Positions 1 to 12,900 of a stretch of DNA of 64,000 nt are shown here, piece after piece. Within the stretch, counting starts at the first letter, position 1. Every line of letters begins with the position of its first letter. Both the position numbers and the translations under genes were made by a program. The stretch is from Luidia sarsii (taxonomy: Eukaryota; Echinodermata; Asteroidea; Paxillosida; Luidiidae). The notes below the pieces were generated by a model that saw nothing but the letters and a program-made list of their open reading frames with translations, made no database searches and had not been told where the DNA came from. Where the stretch lies: contig OX465111.1 of NCBI GenBank assembly GCA_949987565.1, forward strand, positions 15,324,549 to 15,388,548, written 5' to 3'.

Positions 1-279
1 ATCAGTCTCCTTGGTGAACTATTTATCCAAGTGATGGATTCGTGGATTGGGGCCTCAGTCTACGTCAGAGCAGATTGACAGTCTCTGCACAATCACTGTG
101 AAGAGCGGGGTGGGGGCAGTAGCCCAAGGACCAATCAGCAATCTGCGTTGTGCAACTAGGGCTGTGTGCATCCATTTACGCCTGCCCTCTGTGAATGACT
201 CTGGAACTCTTGTAAAGCATGACCAAGTGTGCGGCATGAAAGGAAGAACGGAGCCGGAATCCCTATCACCAGCCGATCA

Positions 280-445
280 ATGACAGCAGACAGTGGCGGT
301 AGTGCAGCTGTAGTAGTAGAACCGAGGGGAGGCCTGCAATTTGAACACCCGGTCCGGAGGGCGATGGGAAAGTTAAGAAAATTCAAGATGGTGGTCTCCT
401 GTTTTGCCAAAGCGAGTTACGAAGGATTTGACCATACTCAGTCAG
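280..445 (+). CDS. Candidate distal alternative first coding exon
   Basis: An ATG at 280 is the first in-frame ATG after a stop at 220-222. It opens 55 codons plus 1 nt, ending at a good donor (CAG/GTAGGA, GT at 446-447). The peptide starts MTADSGGSAAVVVEPRGG and includes RRAMGKLRKFKM; I do not recognise it. The exon ends with one overhanging G, the phase needed to join 28445, where G+AC gives Asp as in the model exon at 25918. Local sequence is CpG-rich compared with its surroundings. The 280 ATG has a weak start context, while an in-frame ATG at 363 has a G at -3 and +4. It could belong to this gene's longest isoform, to another gene, or be chance. The 28-kb distance is the main caution. 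Confidence 0.35.
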
Positions 446-1769
446 GTAGGACCGAATCTTCTTGATAAATGGGTTTCTTTTATTGTAAATTAGTAACAAT
501 GAACTTTGTTCATTTGAATTGATAATTGAGTTGATAATCTTTTCAAAGCCACCTGTTGATTCTTCCTTAAGAATTAATATTCTGTCAGATATTTGAACTC
601 CAATGAAAGGAATACCATTTTAGAAACCTTACTGTGATCTGAAACTATTGTCAATGATCACATGAAATATAATTCATATTAATTAGTAGTTAATTAGTAG
701 TGTGTATTTGGAGACAGGTGGGACTTGGATTGTTGTGCTCTTGTATCCAGAAGATGTTGAGGATCGTTATTGTGGAGTCATGCTTTGTGCTGATTTCATT
801 TTAATTTTTGAATCTGTGATTCGGTGGTAACATAGAAATGTTTCTATGATAGGCCAGGATAAAACAGGAAGTGATTTAAAAGAAATAACATTAAAATGAA
901 ATCATACCTATTAACAGAAATAAGGAAATTCCAGTTAATCCCAAAGCTTCTTTCCCCCCCAGTTGTCAATATCGACAAGCCTGTTAGTCATTGTTCATGT
1001 ACAAAGGTCCCATAGTCAGTATCGTTTTTCCTTTTTCCTCTGTTATTATAAAATGAGTGGGTCACAGTATGCTGCACTCTTGTTGTCCCTACCTAAGGTA
1101 GTGTACGGTCCCCTCTCCCTAGTCCCTCAGCAATTCGAAATTAATAATTTGCAGTTTCCGAATGTCAGCAGGTGTTCCGCTCGCACTTGAAGAAAGAGGA
1201 TGACCCTTGTCCTCAGTTTGCACTCCCCGTCTCCCCCCCTCTCTCTCTCTCCCTCTACCCATCTCCCAAAGTTACTGAGTAACACATCAGGGCAGCCCTC
1301 TCCTTAGCTTAACCCTCTCTCTGCCCGTCGCAGAGTTTATCCCGTCGTGGAGCAAGCCCCTGGTTTCATATCCTGTGTCCTGCGGTTGATCCGATGACGC
1401 TGTGTTGATGCATCGAGTTCGGAAAGTCGGTGGAAGCAGTTTTAATTAAAGATTGACCCCCTTTTTTATCCAGGTGTGTTTGGGGAAGGGGTAAAGGATG
1501 TCTGAGTCTTGCCCTTGAACTGTTCAGCACCCAAGCCCTCTTGGATGGTCGTGATTTTGTTTTGGTTTCTGTGGTTCTTTGAAACGGCACTCCTATATTC
1601 TAAGAAGTTATCTGAAGAGGAAAATTTACCTATAGTTGGTTGAGAGAATGAAAAGGGATACATATGATTGTACTCCCCCCTGGGGAAAAACCTTTTACAT
1701 CTAGACTGAACTCCAAAAGATCCATTAAAAATGAGAGGAAGGAGGTGGAGCCTGCCAGCCTGGTTTTAA

Positions 1770-1945
1770 AATGTTGAGGGCCTGACATTTTGATCCCAGC
1801 ACAGGCTAGCGGGACATTTGCCAGAGGCAGAATATGAGAAAGATCCTGCTAATGTAGGCTCGAAACACCTTGCTCTCTAAATTACCGAAACTTGCATTTT
1901 GTGCACGAAATCAGTACCGGTAAGCAGTTTGTAACATTCTGGTAT
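1770..1945. repeat. Diverged copy of inverted-repeat element family 1
   Basis: It carries GAGGGCCTGACATTTTGATC, a central pair of opposed GGAC/GATCCTGCTA blocks, and the flank AAGCAGTTTGTAACATT. The same blocks recur at about 14 other places in this window, in either order, which identifies a dispersed element. It is diverged, with ends only approximate. Confidence 0.55.
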
Positions 1946-4900
1946 TACTTTACGATTACAGAAAAGTGCTTAGTAATTCTTTTCTATTTTACAAGTTTTC
2001 TTTTTGTTTTTTCTTTTGGGTAAAGAACTTGTGCAAGTGTTTGGGTGGATAGGCTGGAGAAGGTTTGATTGTTGCCGCGGGGCCCAATGCCCCGGCCTGC
2101 ACGTTTTGAATTTGCTGCCCGTTTATTTTTTGCCTGACATTTACGCCGGAGCCACTGGCTACAGTACAAGTTGGCGCTGGCCCCTTTGGTGTTGTGTATG
2201 TGTGTGTGCTGGGGCAGCCTTCCCACCTGTGTATTGGCTATCGGAAGACAAGGAAACCAATACATCAGTTTCACATCCTATAGGATAGAGAGGAGAAAAC
2301 GCAATCTCTTTCCTATCAACACTCCCCTCTCCTCTACACACATACCTACACTACAGTACATGTACCTACATGCAGACACACCCTATACACACACATATCA
2401 TGGCAAGACGGACCCACACCTATTGAACGTATTTCCCCGGGCTAATTTGCTCAGAGCACAAAAGGTCTCACTAAATAAAAAGTGTGTGGCAGCCAAAAGT
2501 TACCCACTTACTCAATTTGGGTGACCGTGTTCTTTTTCAATGGGATCTCTGTGTCCATACTGTTATCTTACTTCCAAGCTTGTTTACGAACTATGGTGAT
2601 ATTTCCACAAGTGTTTGTGACCTCTGTCTGTGATAAGGAATCACTGGCCTTCTGGAGTTCATTCATAAAGTGAGCCATTTATGATTTAAGGCAAATCTTG
2701 AGCACCTTTGAAATAAACAAAAAATATTGTCAGCTCTTGCTAATCTACAATTAGCAAACCTACAATTGGAAAAAGGGTTTCTTATGATCAGGGTCTGGTG
2801 TTGAATTTGATCTTGAATTTGATAAAAGGTTTCTTTTTCTATCCACGAAATCCCATTTTTTTCACTTTGGGTATTTGAGAATACTGATCAGTCCAAGGTA
2901 GACCGAGTTGAACTGGAAACCTAGTTCAAGCAGACACTGAGTGACACTATCTTTTATTAAAGCTTCTATCGCATCATTAATGAAGGGTCTACTCATATCC
3001 TCACATACTCATATAGGCCTACTTATGCATCAGATACGTGCTTGTCATTCTAAAGTCCTTTCCAAGCTGCCTGCTGAACAAACCTTGAACAGCTTGTGCT
3101 CAGTACAAAGGATTGATAACCAAGGTGCAGTAGCAGAGCTGGCATTGCATTCAGCTTGCAGTATCCCCTGCTGCTGATAGCGGAGTAGATACTTGACTTT
3201 ACCGTCTAATTTTCTGTGGGCATTGATAGACTTGAAGCCTATCTACTGTAAACAGAGGTAAAGGTAAATTGGTGTGTACTGAGAAGTTGAGAACAGATAT
3301 GGATGGGTTTATGCAGGAGATGATAAACCCAACGTACATGGATTGCACACAAAAGCCGCACATGGGTGCGGGATTAACAGCAGGACCAACACAGCCAAAA
3401 TGGTTCTTTTCGTGGCCCAGAAATTTTGAAAATGTTAAGGATTATATACATCCTTGAAGCAATACAGAAACATTGCAAACTGCATGCTTTCCATAATGAA
3501 AAGGCCAAATAACCATGTTTTTGGTGGCCCATTGCCCCATTGGCATTTTGGCCACTGGCAAGGAAGGGTAAGTCCTGCACACATTCCTGGCTTGGACAAA
3601 CTTATCATGTCTCACTTTTTAAAATTGTTATTTATATGGAAAGTATTGGAAACACAAAATAATGACCAATGATTCTAAAAGTGTCACTTTACAAACCTTT
3701 AAAATTAAAAAGACACATACATGTATACAACCACAATTACAAACATGAAAAACATATAGCTGAAATGATGAAGTAGCAGTTCAAAAAAAGGGGGAAAAAG
3801 ACTGCATAAGTATAAGCCTACGTTAGCACACTCAAAAACAATCACAAGACAGTTGTAAATTGAATTAAAACAAGAAGAGATTACTTAAGGATTTTGGCAA
3901 GTTGTGGAATACCGGTAGTTTAATTACTGTGTGAGTAAAACAGAAGAAGAAGCTGTTTCTGACTGACTTTTGGTCCGATTAGATCTGTAGGCGTTATACG
4001 CCTTTCACTGGACCCCTAGCAAACCTCGTTGGGTTCTGTCGTCTCTCTCAGACCTGCTGCTTAGTAGTGGGACTCCCACTTAATGCTGCCCTGGGGCATG
4101 GGTCTAAGTCGCCATCATCACCACTGAGTTTTCACCTCACATCCTGTCCTCAGCCAGAATCTCCAAACGACAAATTAGCAATTTCCCCTCGGAGATTCTG
4201 AGACTTTTCTTTGAGAATCTGCCGAAGCCGCCTCGATCTTTTTTTCCCTCACTCTCTGCTCGCTTATTTTTAGTCCCTGACTCAAATTTTTGTGTGCGCA
4301 CAATTAATCAAGTGGTCAGCATTCGCGCCCATAAACAGACAGGTACCCTTCTCTGCTCCGCCATTTGAAAGTGCATAATGGAGTCAAGATGCTGACTCAT
4401 ACGGAAAATGCTTGTACTTGTGAATTAACCGACCACTTTTGGGGGTGGTAAACAACTTTATGGGCAATTTGGCATACCTGGGAAATTGCAAACACGTTTT
4501 TTTTTCTTTTTTCAGAGCGAGGTTTAATCTCAAATTTCAAATGATGTTTGGTACTGAAACCGGATTACCGGATAGTGATAGGAAATTTAAATGGATTTCC
4601 GATAACCGGTCACTCTTTGGTCATCTATCACCATGACTATCAGGGTGTAAGGAAGAAGGGGTGGGTGGGTGGGTTGGTTGAGTTGGGGTAGGCTAGGAGG
4701 TCAATCTGTAAGAGTTGGAGCGGACATTCAGGAGTTTTGTTTATGTGTAGTGGACCTGTGAGGAGTGATTCAATTGTGGCATTTCCTAGACCCCTGTCAG
4801 TCAGGGCAACCCCTGTGTGAATAGATGCCTAAGAATGGCCCTAATTCTGGAAACTCGGGAAACTGGTCTAGTTTTCATAGCAGCCCCATCTAATTAAGAA

Positions 4901-6054
4901 GCTACGGTAATTGCGTAATGGCGACTAAACTTTCCTATTAAAACAAAAAGATAACCCAAGAGTCTTCAATTGATCAGTCTTTCTAGGTGCCTTTTGAAAT
5001 TATTTGGAGATCTTCTTTCTGGAAATTTGAATTCAGAGAAGCAGATCATCTGGTGGCCAATCTTACATACCAGTACATGGTAATGCTATACTGTGCCTGC
5101 CATTGGCAAATGTCAAGAGAAATTAAGTTACACCTATTTCACGGAATAAGTTTCACTCCAATTCAACTTGTCTCTATTATTCCCCCCAAAGGGAAGTGAA
5201 TTTTGCAGCTGAATTGAGTTGGTATGCCCCACAGATAAAGAGAAACTATGCCTATTGCCTATCCCTTTTTTTTTGCGGTGGCAAAAAGGAAAAAAAAAAA
5301 CCTCGCATGAATTACACTAGTATCAGCATCAATGGCCTTCGAGGACCGCATTGCTGTGAGATAAACTGAGATTCTAACCAGAAAGCATTGAACCAACCAG
5401 TCGCCACAAGAACAGAAAGAGAGAAATAAGATAGACAGAGATAGAAATTACATTCGCCCTGCTTAGCCTTGCCCTCACTCCCCGTATCTGTACAACTGAG
5501 ACATGTCCGGATGAGTGGATTCTCGATCTGATAAATCCATGCAAATGCAATTTATGATCCTTGAAAAAGAAGGGGAACTAATATGAACCAGGAATGAGAT
5601 GAAATGGTTGCTCAGAATCCACGGCATGTTAGTGTTGGGTTGAACAGTTCACAGTGGTACGGGTGAACAACGTGCAAATTATGCTGGCACGATTCATAAA
5701 CGGTCGACCAATATTGACTGTCTTTCTGCGAAAGCCTTGAACTGATGACCAGAAATGTAAATAGAGATTGATAATTTTAATGGGCCAGAGACTGCTGTGT
5801 GTATAGAACAAAAGGTATTTTTTCCCCTGATACCAGGTGTGCTTTTGTCTAGCTCTCCATCCTTTTTTGCTAATAACTTGTGTGATAGCATTCTGCACTT
5901 ATCTGTAATGATCAAATGATGATTGACAGGGCCTAGTCATTTAAATGTCCCCTTGCATCGTAGATGGAATTTAAAAAAAAAACATTAGACCTTTTAAAAT
6001 GATAAATCTTTTCTATGTGGAGTTGTGGACTCTAGTGATGTGGGTTTTACTTAA

Positions 6055-6180
6055 GAGTACTAATATGCAAACATTTTGCAAACTGCTTAATGACTAAAAT
6101 GATCAAAATCCAGGACCGTTCTCAAAGCAGAAGAGAAAGGTCCTGCTAGGATTGAAGCATCAAGCTCTCAACTTTGTTTA
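6055..6180. repeat. Inverted-repeat element family 1 copy
   Basis: It contains CATTTTGCAAACTGCTTAAT, GACTAAAATGATCAAAAT and GAGAAAGGTCCTGCTAGGAT, the core words of the family, followed by ATTGAAGCATCAAG. It appears to be a shortened copy in which the central hairpin is reduced. Confidence 0.7.
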
Positions 6181-7129
6181 CTTTTACATTCTTTCATCCA
6201 CACATTTCCAGTGAAAATCAATTGCAGAAAAGCGAACATTAATAAACACTTAATATTGGAACTGATGGGTGGTGTAAGTAATTGTATCACCTCATAGCAG
6301 GTGGGAAGTTTGGAATGTTAGAAATATCGTAATTATTATGATTTTTTTTTCGCCCTTGCCCAAAGATCAGATACTCAGCACACCATGCTGAAACGTGCAT
6401 TTCTCAATCCCCCCTACAGTTTGCGGGGCATGTTTTGTGACCATGGAAGTCTCTGTAGGCCCTAACCACACTTTTCATCAAGCGTCTCAAATTTCTCAAA
6501 AGAGAGGGAAGGGAGAGGGGGAGAGGGGGAGAGGGGGAGAGGAGGGGGGGGGGTGGGGGTCTATCTGCATGGCGTATATGATTTCTTCTCATTGTTTTGG
6601 TTTTTTTTCCCCCTACATTCTGTGGTTTTCAACCTGCATTGAGATGTGGGGGGAGAAAAAAAACCTCCAAGGTTGGAGGCCCTTTTTGCTGATCTTGGCA
6701 ATGGTAACAAAGGACTGGGTGTTTGCCTCAAAAATGTTGCTGGGAAGCAACATTGGGGTGTTTTCGCAGGTGGATGGAGATGGGGGGGGGGGTGTTGAGG
6801 AGTCGGTCCGAAAGGCAAACTCAAACAAAATACCATTTGTTCCCAATTCAGGGTCATTTTATGATGGGAAAATTACAAGATTTTTGCCAAGGATTAAAAA
6901 ACAAATCTGGACGAAAACAAACAGTCAATTGATCCAGGCGTTGAGATGTTTTGATGTTTTTTTTTTTTTTTTATAAAAGCTTTTTATTTTTATTTGAACA
7001 TGCATTCTAAACAAAGTTAATATTTTCAAGAACCTTACTTTTTTTCTCATGGTGTTTCTTCACCCTTTATCATATAATATTCTGCTGTGAAGTTACAAAT
7101 AATGAAATGCCAAAAACAATGAAGATAAA

Positions 7130-7200
7130 TAACGTCCAGGATGTGAACCCGAGTCTCTGATTTTAAATCATCAGTGTTCTACAACCTGAGTTAACCTGAC
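7130..7200 (-). repeat. tRNA-like SINE fragment, reverse orientation
   Basis: GATGTGAACCCGAGTCTCTG is the reverse complement of a pol III B-box region, and CTACAACCTGAG further along matches a reversed A-box. Spacing (about 45-50 bp) fits a tRNA head. Anticodon-arm pairing is not preserved, so it is a SINE remnant and not a tRNA gene. Confidence 0.5.
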
Positions 7201-9866
7201 TGAATTGAATTCTTCATATTGAATTGATTCTGTGTTTGAGAAAGGTTCTGTTTGGATCGAAATGTCAGGCTCTCTATTATTTCCAATATTTGGATTGATG
7301 TTGTGATTTTACCTTCAATTCAGCAGCAAGCATCCATTAATCTTATCTCAATATCTCCATCCTATATGGATTCTTTTTTCCCTCCTCTTATCTGACAGCT
7401 TTGATCATACCTTTCACTTGCTCTTTCACCTTGGTCAGTTTTTATTGCCCGCAGTGGTTTGCAATTTCATCAGCCGATCAGACACTGTGTCTAGGAGTTG
7501 ACTAGGTGAATGAAAAGGCCAACAAGTCCTTAGTGATACCCTCGCTCTGTGGTGATACACACTACCCGGTTGCCTAGCCTGGAAATTGGGAGCAGCACTT
7601 TGAATTGTGTGCCTTTCTATTCCAAGAGCATTGTTGTCAGGCTATGGAGATTTCTGGGTTTTTCACGTATGGAGCTTAATTTGAAAGTAGTTAGCATTCC
7701 ACTGTAATAACAGCGTGGATTCATTGCCGGCTGGAGTGACGTCTTTGTGTTGGCACATAAATAGACCGGATTCCCTGAATGGGTAGCTGGTGTATTTGCT
7801 TTAAGGATTTCACAGGGACACTCCCTTCCCCCTCCACTCTTCCCTTTTCCCTGAGAGAGCCTCAACTGGGCAGGAACAACAGTGCGGTTTGGAGGCATTG
7901 ACGTAGCAAAGGTTACCTGATTGAAAAGACACCAATGGATAGGCCCTGCTCCCGAATCACTCCCAGATGAAGCTGGTTAAGTAATGGTCCAACCTCTTTC
8001 TCTTACACCTTTCTTCCCTGCCAGAACTTGTTATGGCTTCCTCTAGATCTACTGTCAAGTTGCTCTCAGCTTCCCCTTCAGAGCTCACCCAGTGTCCCAG
8101 ACACCTTATTTCACCCCAGCTGTTGAACTTTCTCACCGGTCGACTAAACAGAGACAGAAAAACACACAAATAATGTACTCTCCACCCCAGAATAGTGCAT
8201 CTTTTCAATTGGGCTCTTTCACACCTCCCCACCCAAGCCCCTTTATCATTCACTTTCATTAGCGGCTATGTAGTGCCTTTTGTCTGGGTAAAGTACAGGG
8301 CAGCTCTACCAATGCCGTGTTGTTGTTATTATTATTTCAAAGCAGAGGCTGAGGGAGGGGACGGCAATTGATCTGTTGAGCAGATTAGTGGCTTATGAAA
8401 TTGAATACAAGGTCAAGATCACAGGGACTCCCTTTTACTCTGGAGGCTGCTGCTTATTTGGGCTGATTGTTTTGCTTCTTTTTGCTTCTAGGAGCAGGAA
8501 GGGGGCTGGGTTTGGGAGTTACTTCCGCTTGGTCCGTTTTGGGGGTGGGTCTGGTTCCTTTAAATGGTGTGGTTGATGTCCATATGGACTGGGCTCTTGT
8601 AGTAGTTTGGGCAGTGGCACCAGACTATTTTGATCTTGAACTTCAAGGATACTCTGTAAGTGTAAGTGTGTTCCCTGCACCACCCTAACCTCATCCTGCA
8701 TAAATATACATGTAATTATACTGTATTCATAAGCTTATCATCGGCAGTGTCCAACAACTTTCCAAATTCATCGGATAGCTAAGATAAATTCCAATGAAAA
8801 ATTTGTTGATGCTGAGCTACTCAGCGTCATGCTCAAATTTGAGATTGATCATTCGTTCCATCAACTATCTGTCTTTAAAAGATGCAGCATTGTCATCAGA
8901 TAACGGTTAAAATGTGGATGTTGACAAACTGTGTACATGCAAGTGTGAAGCATACATGTACATGTAGTTTGGACTAGTACTGTGGCAGGCATGCCATTTT
9001 TCCCAACGGAAGCATTGAATGTAACATGGGGGAATTGAATTTGGAATTTCTCTTAAAAAAACAGCTCATGTGTCAAATCCCAAGAAACAGGGAAATCGGG
9101 TTTCCGTGTGGGAGTCCAGTGCAGGAAGACCACTTCACATTCAATGTCACGTACTAGGCCCCATGCCACCAAGGTCTTTCAAACTATCGCTGTGTTCTCT
9201 GAAAATATTTGCACATCGGGCTGTGAAGTCCTTGTATTTTTGGTTTTTTTTCCTTTTTAAATTCTCTCTTAGTTCAGGGCTACTCAAGGCTTTGTACACT
9301 GTGATTAAACCTTGCACTGGTTTTAAGTGGCTGGTTTTTTGGTCACTGGGCGGAGCTAGGATGACAGAAGTGGGAGGGGTGCTTGACAGAATTTAGGCTG
9401 ATCTGTTTGATAATGAACTATGGCTTGATTATTTGATGATTACATTTTTTTAACCACTGAATAAGTTTTGACTTTTGACTCCATACATTGGTGTAGCTGT
9501 AGTGTTGATCAAGAAAAAAATCAACCTGCTCACCTTTTACTATTGAATTTGTTTGTATTGTAGATATATATAGTAATGCATACCCTTATGAAAAAGCTGA
9601 AGCATCTTCCTGTATAACAGCAACTTAAAGCTGAATCAATCAAGTATTCTGAGATTGCCTTCCTCTAAGACTTTTCTTTCAGTGTGGTGTTTTTTGTGTG
9701 TGCTGTGCAACGCCATGTGTTTGAGAGCGCATACATGCACACTCGCCCCAGTTAAACTTGACCCAGTTTCTCCCCCTGTGCCTTCCTTGCGGTTTCTGAC
9801 TTTCTTCGCGGACAACCCGTAATGGAACCTACAGTCTAAGGTGTGCACATACTGAACTCTGGGAAA

Positions 9867-9938
9867 ATGGTCCGGGGAGACCGACTGATGGGCCTGGTTC
9901 CAGCTCGAATTAGTCGGCCGATTTATTGGACGCGCCAG
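9867..9938 (+). CDS. Candidate alternative first coding exon, phase 0
   Basis: An ATG at 9867 in a good start context (A at -3, G at +4) opens 24 codons, beginning MVRGDRLMGLVPARI, and runs straight into a strong donor (CAG/GTGAGA, GT at 9939-9940). The 72 bp are CpG-dense, unlike the AT-rich flanks. It ends in phase 0, which fits splicing to 41101 but not to 28445. The peptide is not one I recognise. It could be a first exon of this gene or another transcript, or non-coding 5' exon sequence with a chance ORF. Confidence 0.25.
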
Positions 9939-12900
9939 GTGAGACCTTAAGGGGGATGTCCGGATGGAGAATAATACGAAGAGGAAAAAAATCCGTCAAA
10001 CGCAGGAGAGGGTTGAATCGATGAGTCGGTTACCTCAGAGCAAGACCTCCAGCGGTATTTTTGTTCTACTTTTTGAAAATTAAATGAAGGCTTCTTTTTT
10101 ATTTTCTGGAAGCTGGAGACCATGTCGCTTGATTTTCTCATCATGTAGAATCAAGATTGTCCAGTAACAAGTTAAAGACCAATACAACATTGGGAAGATC
10201 GGAAAAATCAAAGTCCACAGATTTCCTTCTTATTTATACAGTTTGTACATGTTCATGATAGAATCCTCATGTTGAAATCTTACGTACGGTCTGGGATGAT
10301 GTACTTCTAGAGATATCTTCACTCAAACACTGACAAATAGATTTATTACTCACGAGTAATAAAACACTATGGAACAGTGCAAAAACCGTGACGGCTTTTG
10401 TCTTTTTTCTAATTTCTCAGGTTACCATTTAAACTAAAACCTTCACAGGATTTATTGTTTGGAATGTTTAATGGTATACCACACAAACTGTGGCAATCAT
10501 TTGACCTTTACCAATGTTGTATCGTAGGGCCTTTAATTGACTTGGGAAAAGGTACCTACACGAACATACTGTTCAAATATATATATGTATTTGTAACCCC
10601 TGCATTGTTTGCATTGGTGCATGTTCAATTGAACAATAGCCCGTGGCCCCGTGCTGTGTGATCAGAGTGAGGCCAGGTCTTACAAAGGCCCTTAATCAAG
10701 CACTGTAAAAGAAAATATCTTCATTGGCAAATCAATGGTTCACAACAGCTTAAAATACAAGTACATGGACTCAAATAAAGTGCAAATAAAATAATTAATC
10801 TTTGAACTTCAGGCACTATTTTTTTTTAAAGAGACCATACCTTGGTGAGAAACGTCTCCAAGGATGGTTTGGTGTGAGTGAATTCCAGGCATTGACTGTG
10901 CTGTGGATGAATGTCCCACTTGGTCAATCTTGGTGGAAACTGCAATGTCTGTAGTACTCTGTACCTCTGGAATATGAAGATATTGGAGACTGTGATGTTC
11001 ATCCTTCGCAGGCGAAGATGACCATGACTTCAGATCACTTTGCGGGGGGGATGAGTGCGAAGATGGCTGAACAAGCCAATCTTCGTCCGGATATATCTGT
11101 TACATTGGGGACAGGGGATGTGGGGTCCTGACTGAACCAGGCTGGGATTTGGAGCTTTCATGATCTTTCCTTTTCTTGCATTTCCCTTCTTTTTCCCTGA
11201 TGTGCCTCTCTTCGACTTTGGAAACTGTACCACAAGTTTACACATGGCTGTACTTGGCACTGCCCTACTCTTTATAAAAGGGGAATCATTAGGACCATCT
11301 GTGTATGTCCTCATCCATAATACACATCCATGTCTCCCAAAGGTTGAAAGTGGAGTCTCTCTTTCAACCTCGTTATCCCTCGCTTGTTCATCAAGAGTTA
11401 CGAAATCAATCGGTCAAACTGACCTTTAAATGATCCCCTTCCTACCTCTTGATATGTACTTAATTCCAATATATTTTTTTCTTTTCCCCCAAAAACTTTT
11501 CAGTAACTGAATTTCCCCGGGCCCTCCTTCACACGCGATAATCAGTGTCGTTATCAGCTGCATGCCTGTCAAAAGAACAGCACTGGACTCGCTCAGAAAG
11601 AGCCCTCCACTCCTCATTTCCCTCGCATTCCCTTAGAGTTTCCCCAACTCTGTGGAAATATGTGATTTCCTCCTGCAAATTGGCCAAGGTTTGGCCCGTA
11701 AAACTCTCCTCCACAGTGTCGGCGTTTCTTTTAAATGGGCCAAGTCTGAAGCTGACATTTTCAAATAGCCGCTCCTCAGACACTTTGGTTTTTTGGGTGG
11801 ATTTTTTTTTTTTTCCGTCTTCCTTTACCTAATCATTGACGCTTATGCTGCTGATGTTGTTTAAGCTTGGCACGTAGTTGATTTGCTGCCTTCCTTTTTC
11901 TGCCATCAACAGCAGGCCCCCCTACCCCTAACAAAAAATCCCAACCAGAAGTTTAGTCTGGTCTGTCTAGTCTGTTTCGTTGCATAGGAAGCCACGTTCG
12001 TCTAACACGAGCCCCAGAATACGATAAAAAGGTAACTGGCATTTGTCAAATTAACCGGGAACGAAGGGATTTTTATTCCTGGAATCCGGGCGACTTCCTG
12101 CAGTTAGCAAAACATGTTTATCTGTAGCACACACTTAAGAGTACCGTACATTTCAGAATTGGATTTTCAGGACTCAGAGAATAAAAAAGGCCAGCTTCTC
12201 GATGTTCTTGTTGGAATGTCATTGCTGTTTTTACCGGAGGGTGGAATCTGTGTCTGAGAAATGGTTTCAAGCCCCAAAAGATGTTATCCTTGAGATCTAT
12301 GGAAGCGAAAATAAAACGTGCTTCAATGATCTTGCGAACCAGCTGGTTAGTTTATGGGTTATTGTACCGGGTATTTGAGCCTTGTTGAGTAAATACAGAG
12401 CTTAATTTACTTAAATGGTTCCAAGAACAGTTATTGACAGCCGTAGCAACAACCCTTGCCCTTGGTTGAAAAACGCAAACATTTTCTGTGTAGGCCTATT
12501 TGCTGATTTTTTTAGACCAATGTGTCTAGACACTAAATGTTTATGAAGGGTCTGGTGTCCAGTCCCAGCCTTGACCACAACCGAACTGACCCTCTCCCCC
12601 TTCCCCTCCAGAGACCCCCCAGACTGACTCCTGGGTGCTCATTGTCCTGGGCTCCTGGCCATGATTGAAAGTATTGACCCATAGGGGACTGATCCCCATT
12701 CTAATCCCCAGTTTTGCTTGTCATTTTGGTGCACCATTGTGTCTAATGAAGGCGCCCAGGTAGCCGCCCCTTACCACACACCTCCAGCCGGGCAGGGGAG
12801 GGGGGGGGGGGGTGGAGACAAGTCTGGTCAGTGGTCACACAACAGCCCAGACCTCCACAACGACTTGCTCAACATTGGGGTTTTTTATTGATCGTGTACT

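Larger units (their letters stand above)
446..9866. other. Non-coding stretch, upstream or first intron
   Basis: I see no protein-coding gene here. The stretch holds AT-rich unique sequence, inverted-repeat element copies near 1770-1945 and 6055-6180, a reverse tRNA-like SINE piece near 7130-7200, CA/TACA-rich sequence at 2320-2400, purine-rich and G-homopolymer tracts at 6500-6560 and 6781-6791, and a T run at 6958-6972. Several short ORFs have low-complexity or arbitrary translations. Confidence 0.6.

Noticed and set aside
6395..6976. 193-codon plus-strand frame
   Set aside because: Its centre is a GGGAGA low-complexity tract and its end a poly-T run. There are no recognisable motifs.
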